Part shown: positions 7,889-15,851 of the stretch, in pieces
How the letters are laid out: each line of letters starts with the position of its first letter
Numbering within the stretch: position 1 is the stretch's first letter
NCBI GenBank assembly: GCA_905221325.1
Contig: CAJNCS010000008.1
Span: 71,384-135,383 of the forward strand
DNA: 64,000 bases
Reading direction: 5' to 3'
DNA from: a bacterium
GTDB taxonomy: Bacteria; Bacillota; Bacilli; Lactobacillales; Streptococcaceae
Program-made: the position numbers and the translations under genes
The notes under the pieces: generated by a model
Database searches by the model: none
What the model was told of the DNA's origin: nothing
The model's input: only the letters and a program-made list of their open reading frames with translations

Positions 7889-8152
7889 TCAATCAACCAA
7901 TCCATGATCTTGCGAGCTTTCTTCTTTCTGAGTTAGAATAGCTGCAATCTCTTTGTATGTTGGCTTGATTACATACATGAACTTATCGGCAGTTAGTCGC
8001 TCTTTTAGATGCTCTGTCATTTCATCGTTTACAAATACTTTGCTAAAGAAATCATCATTTTTCAAAACGCTTTTGATACAATCAACATTTATCGTGATAG
8101 GTTCTTTCTCCTCACCATATTTAAACGGCACTAGTTGAATAAACTTTGTCAT
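7889..8152 (-). CDS. Phage protein, unknown (87 aa)
   Basis: An 87-residue soluble protein beginning MTKFIQLVPFKYGEEKEPI, with a beta-rich N-terminal half and helical C-terminal half. Its ATG overlaps the stop of the YopX-like gene (ATGA), so the two are translationally coupled. It belongs to the string of small overlapping accessory genes between SSB and ArpU. No function can be assigned. Confidence 0.7.
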   Translation of the reverse strand: MTKFIQLVPFKYGEEKEPITINVDCIKSVLKNDDFFSKVFVNDEMTEHLKERLTADKFMYVIKPTYKEIAAILTQKEESSQDHGLVD

Positions 8153-8544
8153 CCATTAACCTCCCAAAGCTCGGGATTTTCGTAGATGTTGCCGATGATT
8201 TCACATCTCATGTAAGCTAAATAAAGAGGATTCCATTCTGCATTTCGCTTTTGTAATTCATCTACAAATCTGTAAATAAAACTTGCATAAGAGCCATGCC
8301 AGCTTACAAGCGCTTTTCTGCCTTTGTAATCGACTATATCCCCCTCAAAGATTTCCTTTCCGTTCTTGTCTTTGAGTCCTGTTGATTGCATGAGTTTAAT
8401 TTCATCAAACTCTACTGACATTTCTGTACATCTTTCAGTATCTCCCTGCTGACAGATATCTACGAATTTGCTATCAAATGAAATGTTAGTTACATCACAC
8501 ATCCATTTCAATGACTTTATCCATGCTCTATATCTTGGTATCAT
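8149..8544 (-). CDS. YopX-family phage protein
   Basis: A 131-residue protein with the hallmark YopX pattern: an N-terminal MIPRYRAW, a central LMQSTGLKDKNGKEIFEGDIV (split here as LMQSTGLKD and GKEIFEGDIV) and a C-terminal EIIGNIYENPEL. Proteins of this family are common in the early or accessory regions of Gram-positive phages; their molecular function is not known. It overlaps both neighbours by 4 bases. Confidence 0.88.
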   Translation of the reverse strand: MIPRYRAWIKSLKWMCDVTNISFDSKFVDICQQGDTERCTEMSVEFDEIKLMQSTGLKDKNGKEIFEGDIVDYKGRKALVSWHGSYASFIYRFVDELQKRNAEWNPLYLAYMRCEIIGNIYENPELWEVNG

Positions 8545-8801
8545 AATTTCACCTCAGCCCCAACTTTCACATTCTCATACACTTCCTTCGCAACCACGAA
8601 CACACCGTAGTCGCGAATTGTAATCGTGTATAGCTTCCCGTGTCGTCCTTTCTCTACGACTTTACCGAATATCTCAGCGCCTTGATTATCAGCCTTGTAA
8701 ATAACCATGGGCTTCTTTTCTTCTAGATTCCGGATTTTGTTCATCTGCCAGATGTTCAATCCAGCAGATAGTAGAATCCATACTGCGATAAATCGTTTCA
8801 T
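8541..8801 (-). CDS. DUF1372-family membrane-anchored phage protein
   Basis: An 86-residue protein. Residues 4-20 (FIAVWILLSAGLNIWQM) form a single N-terminal membrane segment or uncleaved signal. The rest is a small beta domain with GKVVEKGRHGKLYTITI and YGVFVV, the pattern of DUF1372, a family largely confined to streptococcal phages. The C-terminal domain is probably outside the membrane if the N-terminus is cytoplasmic. Function unknown. ATGA overlap with both neighbours. Confidence 0.8.
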   Translation of the reverse strand: MKRFIAVWILLSAGLNIWQMNKIRNLEEKKPMVIYKADNQGAEIFGKVVEKGRHGKLYTITIRDYGVFVVAKEVYENVKVGAEVKL

Positions 8802-9025
8802 GTGGCCCTTCCTGAAAAATTGTTTGCAAAATTCTGCTGTTCTGTATTAATTAGTTTATATTTATAATTTATCAAAGGGTTCGTGGTATCATTTACCAAA
8901 TCGAGTTTCAAAATAATTCCATCTACTCTTGAACCCTTACCATCCCTTATTTTTATTTTTAAATCATGCCCGTTCGCAATATGTTCAAGATCGTTCTTAG
9001 ATAAGAATATTTCAAGCATACTCAT
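8798..9025 (-). CDS. Phage protein, unknown (75 aa)
   Basis: A 75-residue protein beginning MSMLEIFLSKNDLEHI. Two in-frame ATGs (codons 1 and 3) are possible; the first overlaps the upstream stop as ATGA, and the second is better placed from GGAAGG. There is no membrane segment and no family I recognise. Confidence 0.6.
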   Translation of the reverse strand: MSMLEIFLSKNDLEHIANGHDLKIKIRDGKGSRVDGIILKLDLVNDTTNPLINYKYKLINTEQQNFANNFSGRAT

Positions 9026-9282
9026 CCTTCCACCTCATTTCTCAATTCAAAATCGATTCCATACATAAGCAGATGGCTTTGAAAATCAACAAATTCTTCA
9101 ACCATCTCAGCTTCTTGAAAATCGTAATTCTCGACTGAAACCAAGAAATCATCAATATCATTTCTTTGTACGCTTCCGTATTCTGTTTTTGTATGTTCCA
9201 TGGCTACTTCATAGCCATCTACATCAATTGTGTAGCAGATTCTGCCACTTGAATAATCATATTTATAATTCTTGATAATCAC
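9022..9282 (-). CDS. Phage protein, unknown (86 aa)
   Basis: An acidic 86-residue protein starting at GTG 9282, which shares its first base with the stop of the upstream 52-residue gene (TAGTG). AAGGAGATG is a good ribosome site for that GTG. The beta-rich N-terminal part (ICYTIDVDGYEVAMEH) is followed by an acidic helix. No family recognised. Confidence 0.65.
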   Translation of the reverse strand: MIIKNYKYDYSSGRICYTIDVDGYEVAMEHTKTEYGSVQRNDIDDFLVSVENYDFQEAEMVEEFVDFQSHLLMYGIDFELRNEVEG

Positions 9283-9440
9283 TATTTCATCTCCTTGCTC
9301 TTAATTTCTCTAGTAAGTCTATTTTTTAAAACATGACTTGTAAAATAACTACCGTCCTCGTATGTGAAATAATCAACGGTTTCTTCTTCCCACTGACTTC
9401 GTGTGTAAGGGTATCTGTTTGGTCGTTTAATTTTCATCAT
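9282..9440 (-). CDS. Small basic phage protein, unknown (52 aa)
   Basis: A 52-residue protein beginning MMKIKRPNRYPYTRSQW. Its start codon overlaps the stop of the preceding gene (TGATG) and its stop overlaps the next start (TAGTG), which is strong evidence for translation within this tightly packed operon. Function unknown. Confidence 0.65.
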   Translation of the reverse strand: MMKIKRPNRYPYTRSQWEEETVDYFTYEDGSYFTSHVLKNRLTREIKSKEMK

Positions 9441-9724
9441 CACAAAACACCACCATTCAATTTATTGAATTCTTCTTTGGTGAACCCTTGACTAATAGTT
9501 ATTTCAAAGTTTCTAAAAGAAATATCACCAGATTGTAAATCACTTGCATTAATATTCCCGGATTTTACAACACTAGCATCTGGAATAAAAGTTTCGAAAA
9601 CTCTCCCCATAGCGGAAAAAGTATTCCCTCCATCGGTACTGATTTCAATACCTATGGGGTAACTGTTAAACATTTTACGATACTTCCTAATCAATCGTTT
9701 TCGTGTTTTATTTAGAGACATCAC
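9440..9724 (-). CDS. Phage protein, unknown (94 aa)
   Basis: A 93- or 94-residue protein. The N-terminus is very basic (LNKTRKRLIRKYRKMF), suggesting nucleic-acid contact, and the rest is beta-rich. GTG 9724 or the adjacent ATG 9721 may be the start; both overlap the end of the DUF1642 gene. No family recognised. Confidence 0.65.
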   Translation of the reverse strand: MMSLNKTRKRLIRKYRKMFNSYPIGIEISTDGGNTFSAMGRVFETFIPDASVVKSGNINASDLQSGDISFRNFEITISQGFTKEEFNKLNGGVL

Positions 9725-10569
9725 TCCACCTCCTCAATCTCGATACCTGGGCAATCAAACACCCAGCCGAAGCCAGCTTCTTCTAGTTCTTTGCGGGTAA
9801 ATTTAGTTTTAAATGGATACCACTCACCACACCAAAATATTTTGCCGTCTTTCTCGCACAATATCTGAGCATGGTTTTTGTAATTTCTCGCTTTCGGCAT
9901 GGAAATCCGATACATCTTCTCTTTCTCTACCTCGTAGCCGTCAAGCCATGCACGAGCGAAAGTGTCTATGTTATCGCATACCCATTTTCTTATTTCTTTA
10001 TCTACAATGCTTTCTTTAAAAATGTAGTACATGACACGATACACATCATCACTAGGTACTATCTCTTCATAAAAACCATAAGTGTTTTTGAATTTAAGAC
10101 CATTTGTTTTTACAAAACTAATCCAATCCGCCACACACTGCGGAATCACTGGTTTATTCAATTCTTGTCGAATTTTATCAGCGTCTTTCAATTGATTACC
10201 AACCCATGCTCCCTCAAGTTTGCCTTGCTCGTAACCTTCACGCCATTTTGCATGACTGAAATCTTGCTCAAATTCACCCATGATTGCCTTTAACCAAACT
10301 TCACGGTCATGCAATGGCAATTCTCGCAATCGTGCAAGTATATTCTTAACGTAGCGTGGAGCTTCATCTGCTTGACCTGCTTCTGGTTCCCCCTTGACAC
10401 AAATCACATCGTTTGGAGCAATAATTTGTTCGCCGTAGGCAAGTTTAACAACGTTCTCAACAAACCTGTCATCAAGCACCTTTAAGCCAACTATCTTCCC
10501 TTTTATTAAAACCTCTGTTCCGACGGGGAACATAATCCGTGGGGCATTAATCAATTCCTGTTTATTCAT
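9721..10569 (-). CDS. DUF1642-domain phage protein
   Basis: A 282-residue early phage protein. The C-terminal half shows the DUF1642 pattern: KPVIPQCVADWISF (about 139-152), a tyrosine-rich region, and FARAWLDGYEVEKEKMYRISM. The N-terminal 60 residues form a small beta domain. The family is typical of streptococcal and lactococcal phages, with no known biochemical role. It overlaps the gene upstream by 8 bases. Confidence 0.82.
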   Translation of the reverse strand: MNKQELINAPRIMFPVGTEVLIKGKIVGLKVLDDRFVENVVKLAYGEQIIAPNDVICVKGEPEAGQADEAPRYVKNILARLRELPLHDREVWLKAIMGEFEQDFSHAKWREGYEQGKLEGAWVGNQLKDADKIRQELNKPVIPQCVADWISFVKTNGLKFKNTYGFYEEIVPSDDVYRVMYYIFKESIVDKEIRKWVCDNIDTFARAWLDGYEVEKEKMYRISMPKARNYKNHAQILCEKDGKIFWCGEWYPFKTKFTRKELEEAGFGWVFDCPGIEIEEVE

Positions 10570-10753
10570 CTTCCAACTCCTTTATCTTCTCTTCTAGCTC
10601 TTTGTTCTTTTTCTTCAACAGATCGCGCTCAAGCGCTCTAATCCGTCTCGTGCGCGCATCGCACGGCTTCGAATACTCGGCAATCTTTTCTTCGTTTTTC
10701 TTGATTGATTGCTTGTAGCCTTCAAGTAACTGACTTCTTAAACCATCATTCAT
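10562..10753 (-). CDS. Small coiled-coil phage protein (63 aa)
   Basis: A 63-residue highly charged protein. Nearly the whole length is predicted helix, with a heptad-like second half (LERDLLKKKNKELEEKIKEL) that suggests a coiled coil. It lies between ssb and the DUF1642 gene and overlaps the latter. No function can be assigned. Confidence 0.65.
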   Translation of the reverse strand: MNDGLRSQLLEGYKQSIKKNEEKIAEYSKPCDARTRRIRALERDLLKKKNKELEEKIKELEDE

Positions 10754-10763
10754 AGACTAGCTC

Positions 10764-11180
10764 CTAAAACGGCAAATCATCATCTGAAATATCCATTGGC
10801 TCGCCTTGGCCATAACTTGGTGGCATCTGGTTTTCCATGCTTGACTGGTTCGCAGAATTATCCTTCTTTTCAAGCGTTTGAAAACTCTCGGCTACAACTT
10901 CCGTGACATAGACACGTTGCCCTTGCTGATTATCATAACTACGAGTCTGGATGCGACCTGTTATTCCAACAAGAGCACCCTTTTTAACCCAATTTGCGAA
11001 ATTTTCAGCTTGCTTACGCCACATGATGCAATTGATGAAGTCAGCCTCTCGCTCTCCGTTTGCGCCTTTAAAATTCCGATTGACTGCCAAGTTGAAAGTT
11101 GCAACAGCAACATTTGACGGCGTGTATCGCAATTCTGGATCACGAGTTAAGCGTCCGATTAACACTACATTATTGATCAT
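10764..11180 (-). CDS. ssb: Phage single-stranded DNA-binding protein
   Basis: A 138-residue SSB from ATG 11180. The OB-fold opens with [20 protein letters not shown] and continues through the [16 protein letters not shown] and GRIQTRSY strands. The linker is short, and the tail ends DISDDDLPF, the acidic tip that recruits replication and repair partners. Codons in frame further upstream are rejected because the SSB start is invariant at MINN. It coats single strands during phage replication. Its 5' end overlaps the 34-residue membrane protein gene. Confidence 0.95.
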   Translation of the reverse strand: MINNVVLIGRLTRDPELRYTPSNVAVATFNLAVNRNFKGANGEREADFINCIMWRKQAENFANWVKKGALVGITGRIQTRSYDNQQGQRVYVTEVVAESFQTLEKKDNSANQSSMENQMPPSYGQGEPMDISDDDLPF

Positions 11181-11274
11181 CTTTCTTTTCCTTTCTTGCT
11201 GCACGTTCCCCGATTAAATATCCTAAGAACATCCATAAAATAGCCATTCCAAATTCTTTAATAAGTTCAATCAT
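11170..11274 (-). CDS. 34-residue single-pass membrane protein overlapping ssb
   Basis: ATG 11274 follows a near-perfect AGGAGG. The product begins [20 protein letters not shown]: a hydrophobic segment (about residues 8-21) is followed by a charged tail ([11 protein letters not shown]), giving a likely N-out, C-in single-span protein. It ends inside the first codons of ssb. Such mini membrane proteins are frequent in phage early operons and rarely studied. Confidence 0.6.
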   Translation of the reverse strand: MIELIKEFGMAILWMFLGYLIGERAARKEKKDDQ

Positions 11275-11323
11275 TTTATTTTCCTCCTGAAAAAGTTGCT
11301 AGATAGTAACAATCCTTAGCACC

Positions 11324-11494
11324 TTAGTCGAATCGTGTTGTCCACTTTCCGATGTGCTTCTGAAATCTTGGGTGAGTGATAGTCGAGAAAGCCCACTGAT
11401 GGTCTTCCATACGTTCAATGAGATCATCAACGTTATTAAACGTCCCAAGAAAAAATTGACAGTGCCCGTTATAGACGAAGTAAAGATTTAACAT
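11324..11494 (-). CDS. Small phage protein, unknown (56 aa)
   Basis: ATG 11494 overlaps the stop of the DnaC-like gene (TGATG), and GGAGGTATTG provides a ribosome site. The 56-residue product begins MLNLYFVYNGHCQFFLGTFN and contains VDDLIERMEDHQW and TTRFD. Proteins like this accompany DnaC-type loaders in streptococcal phages; function unknown. Confidence 0.65.
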   Translation of the reverse strand: MLNLYFVYNGHCQFFLGTFNNVDDLIERMEDHQWAFSTITHPRFQKHIGKWTTRFD

Positions 11495-12315
11495 CAATAC
11501 CTCCTATCCTTCATCCCAGTTGGATACACAAAGCACTTTCCAGTTGCTCCCTCAAAAATTCGACTTGATAGAGCGCCATTCCCAAAATCATCAGAATAAA
11601 GCTCTTTAATCTCTTCACTGCTCAAATTCGTATTGATAATCGTATTTGTCCGATTATCCAAGATCTTGAACAATATCTGATGAGTCCATTCGTTTCGCTT
11701 TGTATCAGCTTTACGACTTTCTTTACCAAGGTCATCCAAGAAAAGAAAATCAACTTCAGACAATAGCTTGACCATCTTCGCTTCTGAATACCCATTGTCC
11801 AACTCAAAACTTTCACGAATCTTATCAAACAAGGTCACAACCGACACAAAGAGCACACTTTTCGGCTCATCATAAGACTTAAACTGTTCATTGAGAAACC
11901 GAGCAAAGCCATAGGTCAGATGACTCTTGCCAACACCAGACGGACCAGTGATGATAGCATTGCCAGTCTCACCTTTGGCATAGCAACGCTCCAACCGCTT
12001 CACAAAATTCATAGCATTTTCATCGATGTCAACTCGAATTTCATAATCATGTAGTGACTTGCTGGCCAACTTGCTTGAAACGATGCTATCGCGAGCAAAG
12101 ACCTCGTAAGTATCTGATAGCTTGCTTTTAACTTCAGATTCCATATTCAGTTGCTTTTCAAAACGTCGGATATTCTCTTTCTCGCATTCAGGACATTGAC
12201 TGATTTCCTCAACCTTTCCCTTGACAGGGATTTTAACAGACCAAAGATGACATCCATGGATTTCACAAACATCATCAAGAACTGTTCTAGTTTTGAATTG
12301 TTTAAACTGTTTCAT
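11494..12315 (-). CDS. dnaC: DnaC-like helicase loader (IstB/DnaC AAA+ ATPase)
   Basis: A 273-residue protein. The N-terminal 60 residues hold a cysteine/histidine set (CEIHGCH and CPEC) that may bind zinc. The AAA+ core has Walker A GPSGVGKSH and Walker B FLFLDDLGKE, then a sensor region INTNLSS. It loads the phage DnaB-like helicase onto origin DNA. It follows the initiator gene with no gap, and both lie downstream of the helicase gene, so the three work together to start phage replication. Confidence 0.9.
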   Translation of the reverse strand: MKQFKQFKTRTVLDDVCEIHGCHLWSVKIPVKGKVEEISQCPECEKENIRRFEKQLNMESEVKSKLSDTYEVFARDSIVSSKLASKSLHDYEIRVDIDENAMNFVKRLERCYAKGETGNAIITGPSGVGKSHLTYGFARFLNEQFKSYDEPKSVLFVSVVTLFDKIRESFELDNGYSEAKMVKLLSEVDFLFLDDLGKESRKADTKRNEWTHQILFKILDNRTNTIINTNLSSEEIKELYSDDFGNGALSSRIFEGATGKCFVYPTGMKDRRY

Positions 12316-13077
12316 CTAAAACCCTAGCCTTTCGTCAACCGTACTGGTTAAAATTGTAGAACGTTTTGGCATCGGTTGATTTAGATAATTATCCATCTTG
12401 TTACCGAAGAGCGTTTGTGGTTGCAGATACTGTTCATACTCTGTACCTTTCCACTTCGCTACCATGACATCCACAACCTTTTTAAAATCTTCAAGGACAT
12501 AGCCTTCTTTCAGTCTTGCCTTGATAAACTTTTGATGACTAGCAGTATTTACCTTGAAATTCTTTTTTGCTTTAAGATTCAGATACGAGATAATTTCTTT
12601 ATAAATCGACAATTTATTATTATCTATATCAGTCTTTCTAATATCAGTCTTTATTGTTTGTACTTCTTGCGTGTCCAGAGCTGTATTTTCTACGGTTCTG
12701 GACGGTATTTTTTCCTTTTCAGGAGGTTCTTGCTTGACAATTTTTGGACCAAGGATATAAAGTCGATTTGGCTTAGTCAAACCCTGACGTTCTTCCCTCA
12801 GCAAACCTGATATTACAAGCTCCTTTTTAATCTTGGTTACTGTCTTCTCCGAACAACCCAACTCTTCGCAAAATTCAGCTGTTGTAAAATACATAAAGAC
12901 TTTGCCATTTCGATCATGCCACTTTGACTCCAAAGATAAATCCAAACGATTATAAAGCAAAGCGTACATTATTTTTGCGTTGTTTGATAACTTTTTATAA
13001 GGCTCCTTAAAAAGCCATTTAGGCAATTGAAAATATTGAAACTTTTCAACTTCATTTTTAAAATAAGTCTCAGCCAT
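12316..13077 (-). CDS. Phage replication initiator (RepA-N / replisome organizer)
   Basis: A 253-residue protein. Residues about 10-100 form the winged-helix domain of replication initiators (LPKWLFKEPYKKLSNNAKIMYALLYNRL, written here in parts: LPKWLF, LSNNAKIMYALL, ELGCSEKTVTKIKKEL). A polar linker follows. The C-terminal 80 residues match the phage replisome organizer tail (YLNLKAKKNF, HQKFIKARLKEGY, YLQPQTLFGNKMDNYLN). It binds the phage origin and recruits the helicase-loader complex. GGAGGGG lies before ATG 13077. The origin may lie within this gene, as is common. Confidence 0.88.
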   Translation of the reverse strand: MAETYFKNEVEKFQYFQLPKWLFKEPYKKLSNNAKIMYALLYNRLDLSLESKWHDRNGKVFMYFTTAEFCEELGCSEKTVTKIKKELVISGLLREERQGLTKPNRLYILGPKIVKQEPPEKEKIPSRTVENTALDTQEVQTIKTDIRKTDIDNNKLSIYKEIISYLNLKAKKNFKVNTASHQKFIKARLKEGYVLEDFKKVVDVMVAKWKGTEYEQYLQPQTLFGNKMDNYLNQPMPKRSTILTSTVDERLGF

Positions 13078-13080
13078 TCT

Positions 13081-14415
13081 CTACCCCTCCACACTTGAAA
13101 ATTTTGTGTATTCTTTGTGAAAATACAACTTCACCGTCCCGAGACTGCCATGTCGGTTCTTTTCCAGTATCAGCTCCGTCACATTGTTCACTTCTTGACT
13201 ATCAGCTTGCTCTTTCTGATAATAGGCATCACGGTACAAGAATGCTACAATATCAGCATCTTGCTCAATAGAGCCAGACTCTCTCAAGTCTGCCAACATC
13301 GGGCGCTTGTCCTGTCTCTGCTCAACTGCACGGCTTAACTGTGACAGAGCAATGACAGGTACTTTCAAGTCCTTAGCTAGTATCTTCAATTCTCTTGAAA
13401 TCTCAGAAACTACCTGCTGACGATTCTCGCCTTTCGAGCCAGTGATCAATTGCAAGTAGTCAATGATAATGACTCCAAGGCCTCCCATCTCCTGTGCAAG
13501 CTTTCGAGCCTTTGACCGTATCTCAGAGATGCGAATACCAGCAGTATCATCGACAAAAATAGGTGCGTCATAAAGATTTCCTTGTGCATGCACTAGTCTG
13601 CTCCATTCCTCAACGCTCAGATTCCCAGTTTTTAGATGATACCCTTCCACCATCCCCTCAGCTGCTAACATCCGCTCAATCAAGCTTTCCGCCCCCATCT
13701 CAAGCGAGAAAATAGCAACAGGCTTTTTCTCTTTTACTGCGATGTACTGAGCGATATTTAGAGCTAGCGCCGTCTTACCCATAGCAGGACGAGCAGCAAG
13801 GATAATGAGATTATCCTCATGAAGACCAGTTGTAATCTTGTCCAGTCCAACGAACCCAGTAGATAGACCTGTTACAACTCCATCTGTCTGAGAGCGAGTC
13901 TCGACCATCTGCATGTGTGTATCAAGGATATCAGCCACATTACGAAATCCAGTACCCGTGTTCTGATTGCTGATATCAAGCATGGACTTTTCAGTCTTTG
14001 CGATGATGTCATCGATGGACACATCACCCTGATAAGCACTCGAAAGGGAGTCAGATAGGTCTGCTATCATCTTTCGGAGCGTAGCCTTTTCTTTCACAAT
14101 CTTTGCGTAATACTCCACATTTTTTGAAGTTGGTGTTGAATTCACCAACTCGACAATGTATGTGATACCCCCGATTTTTGAAATATCTCCTTGATTTGCG
14201 AGGGCAGACCCCATAGTCGTAGCATCGATTGGCTCACCTTTTTCAAACAAAGACAACATGGTTTTAAACACAATCTTATTGGCAGGCTTGTAAAAATCAT
14301 CAGGAGTCAATTCATCCGCTAGAAATATAAGTGAATCAGGGGAGATGAAGACTGAACCAAGAACGGACTCTTCAGCAGCTAGATCATGAGGTAATATTCT
14401 AAATTCTTCACTCAT
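13081..14415 (-). CDS. dnaB: Replicative DNA helicase, DnaB family
   Basis: A 444-residue hexameric helicase. The N-terminal helical domain begins LPHDLAAEESVLGSVF. The RecA-like motor has Walker A AARPAMGKTA (about 210-219), Walker B VIIIDYLQL, the H3/H4 region and the arginine finger region ENRHGSLG near the C-terminus. It unwinds phage DNA at the fork. Length and motifs equal those of bacterial DnaB, so it is phage-encoded but host-like. It overlaps the upstream winged-helix gene by 4 bases (ATGA). Confidence 0.95.
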   Translation of the reverse strand: MSEEFRILPHDLAAEESVLGSVFISPDSLIFLADELTPDDFYKPANKIVFKTMLSLFEKGEPIDATTMGSALANQGDISKIGGITYIVELVNSTPTSKNVEYYAKIVKEKATLRKMIADLSDSLSSAYQGDVSIDDIIAKTEKSMLDISNQNTGTGFRNVADILDTHMQMVETRSQTDGVVTGLSTGFVGLDKITTGLHEDNLIILAARPAMGKTALALNIAQYIAVKEKKPVAIFSLEMGAESLIERMLAAEGMVEGYHLKTGNLSVEEWSRLVHAQGNLYDAPIFVDDTAGIRISEIRSKARKLAQEMGGLGVIIIDYLQLITGSKGENRQQVVSEISRELKILAKDLKVPVIALSQLSRAVEQRQDKRPMLADLRESGSIEQDADIVAFLYRDAYYQKEQADSQEVNNVTELILEKNRHGSLGTVKLYFHKEYTKFSSVEG

Positions 14416-14750
14416 GCGCTATCCTCCCAATACTTATCCAAATCAACATTCATCACCGCAGCAAGGTTCTTTTGCTCGGTCAAGATTTGTCTGCGATAGG
14501 GAGCAAGTCCTGCTTGTCGCTCTTCCTCGCTACGAGGCAAGTAATATCCGTTCGGTTTCATCTTCTTAGCCACGATAGGATGACCAAAATTCACACGCAG
14601 ACTCTCAATGACCTCTTCCAGCTTACGCTTCGACAGTCCAGTTTCTAGGCGGATTTCGCTCGCTTGAATGGGCAAATCGAAAGTGGCGCAATTCATGATC
14701 ATGTTTAACACACGGATTTCCATCTCGCTCATGTCACGGCTAACAGTCAT
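14412..14750 (-). CDS. Winged-helix phage early protein
   Basis: A 112-residue protein. Residues about 5-70 look like a winged helix-turn-helix (RVLNMIMNCATFDLPIQASEIR, given in parts: RVLNMIMNCATF, IQASEIRLETGLSKRKLEEV). ATG 14750 is chosen because GGAGG lies 8 bases upstream and the codon overlaps the previous stop as ATGA; an ATG five codons earlier lacks a site. It may assist helicase loading or regulate early genes. No named family assigned. Confidence 0.7.
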   Translation of the reverse strand: MTVSRDMSEMEIRVLNMIMNCATFDLPIQASEIRLETGLSKRKLEEVIESLRVNFGHPIVAKKMKPNGYYLPRSEEERQAGLAPYRRQILTEQKNLAAVMNVDLDKYWEDSA

Positions 14751-15220
14751 GTCTTTGCCCTCCATTTTCTTGGATTCTTCCGAAAATCCACGGTCATTTC
14801 TTTGTAGAGCAAACGCCCATTTTCAACTAAAAGCTCAGCGTTTTGCGTTCTCAGAAAATCATTGTTACTTGCTTCTTCCTGATAATCACTGGCCAACCTG
14901 TCATAGTCTTCGATACATGCTCTAAAAACTTGTGGTACATCCTCAATCGATGAAGCGAGACCTATAGGTGGCTGGGTATCGTAGGTAAATCCCTTAAAAG
15001 GACGACGGATATTCTTGCGGATTTCCTGACGTTCCAATTCACGCCCCATTTCAATCAGTTCATTGCAAGCTCTAATAACTTGCGTGTCATGCTCTTCTTG
15101 CAATCGTCTTTCTTCGATTTCCTGTTGCTCTCGTTGATGTGCTAGGATTCCTGCCCCTAGGAAACCAATGACTAAGACTCCCGTCCCTAAAAGCTGGCTA
15201 ACTAATGGTGGTTCAAACAT
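14747..15220 (-). CDS. Membrane-anchored coiled-coil phage protein, unknown
   Basis: A 157-residue protein. Residues 8-27 (SQLLGTGVLVIGFLGAGILA) form one membrane span near the N-terminus. A long charged helix follows (REQQEIEERRLQEEHDTQ) with coiled-coil character, and a mixed C-terminal region. The early-gene location next to replication genes could mean tethering of a replication or exclusion function to the membrane, but nothing in the sequence is decisive. Confidence 0.65.
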   Translation of the reverse strand: MFEPPLVSQLLGTGVLVIGFLGAGILAHQREQQEIEERRLQEEHDTQVIRACNELIEMGRELERQEIRKNIRRPFKGFTYDTQPPIGLASSIEDVPQVFRACIEDYDRLASDYQEEASNNDFLRTQNAELLVENGRLLYKEMTVDFRKNPRKWRAKT

Positions 15221-15233
15221 TTTATATTCTCCT

Positions 15234-15512
15234 CTATTTTGCTAACTGACTTTGAAAACGTAGTACATCGTTCAAGTCATATAGATACTTACCGCCTTTG
15301 GCATTTTGCTGATAACGGAATTTCCCTGCATCTCTGAAATCTTCGATTTTCTTGCGCCCCCAACCCGTCTTTTCTTGAACATCTTTGATTGAAGCCCAGT
15401 TCGTGCCTCTTGCCACTCGTAATCTAGCTTCAGTCATAGCTTGCACATTCAACTGGACAAGCTCTTCCAGCAGTTCATTTTTGAAATCCTCTCCAAACAA
15501 TTCCAAAGCCAT
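15234..15512 (-). CDS. Excisionase-like / MerR-fold DNA-binding phage protein
   Basis: A 92-residue protein. The second half (WASIKDVQEKTGWGRKKIED, then FRDAGKFRYQQ and KYLYDLNDVLRF) reads as an excisionase-type winged helix: first helix, turn, recognition helix and a KYLY wing. The ATG at 15512 has AGAGGA 8 bases upstream; a TTG two codons before it is less likely. It is an early gene near the lysogeny switch, so a role in excision or early regulation is plausible, though it lies far from the integrase. Confidence 0.7.
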   Translation of the reverse strand: MALELFGEDFKNELLEELVQLNVQAMTEARLRVARGTNWASIKDVQEKTGWGRKKIEDFRDAGKFRYQQNAKGGKYLYDLNDVLRFQSQLAK

Positions 15513-15541
15513 TGGCAATTTCCTCTCTTTCGTGTTATAAT
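15512..15541 (+). promoter_or_regulatory. Possible plus-strand promoter
   Basis: TTGGCA (15512-15517) and TATAAT (15536-15541) are separated by 18 bp on the plus strand, opposite to the surrounding genes. A hairpin with a T-run lies about 35 bp downstream, so any transcript would be very short. Confidence 0.35.
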
Positions 15542-15569
15542 TTAGTTAGTTTTTTTGATTAGCGCCTGA

Positions 15570-15589
15570 CCTTGTTAGGTGCTTTTTTG
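15570..15589 (+). terminator. Terminator-like hairpin, plus strand
   Basis: A 10-bp stem AGCGCCTGAC/GTTAGGTGCT (two G-U pairs), with a 3-base loop, is followed by TTTTTTG on the plus strand. No plus-strand gene ends here. Confidence 0.5.
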
Positions 15590-15590
15590 T

Positions 15591-15734
15591 TTAAAAAGTC
15601 TTACTTTCCATAGCCCTGAGTTCTATCTCATGGCTGACTTGTTTCAATAGCATCTCACACGCTATCTTTGCTTCTCTGTACGTTTTAGATTCACTGATGA
15701 AGTAATCAGCAAGTTCAATGATTTTATCTTCCAT
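15591..15734 (-). CDS. Small phage early protein, unknown (47 aa)
   Basis: ATG 15734 follows GGAGGTTGA. The 47-residue helical product begins MEDKIIELADYFISESKTYR. It is the first minus-strand gene downstream of the divergent region at 15735-15851, and its stop abuts the T-run of the plus-strand hairpin. No family recognised. Confidence 0.6.
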   Translation of the reverse strand: MEDKIIELADYFISESKTYREAKIACEMLLKQVSHEIELRAMESKTF

Positions 15735-15746
15735 TCAACCTCCTAT

Positions 15747-15764
15747 ATCAGTCTCAAGACTGAT
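15747..15764. promoter_or_regulatory. Perfect 8-bp inverted repeat, probable operator
   Basis: ATCAGTCT, two bases, then AGACTGAT. It lies between the divergent 47-residue (minus) and 73-residue (plus) genes, 20 bp upstream of the plus-strand -10 box. Confidence 0.55.
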
Positions 15765-15781
15765 GAAATTTTCTCCTGATT

Positions 15782-15790
15782 TGCTATAAT
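15782..15790 (+). promoter_or_regulatory. Extended -10 promoter for the 73-residue gene
   Basis: TG-C-TATAAT is a perfect extended -10 element, about 60 bp before ATG 15852. The -35 region is poor, which is acceptable with a TGn motif. Confidence 0.6.
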
Positions 15791-15851
15791 AACTTTGGCT
15801 ATGACCTCTCACCGTTTTAGTCAAAATCTAGACAGAAAGTAGGAAAACTAT

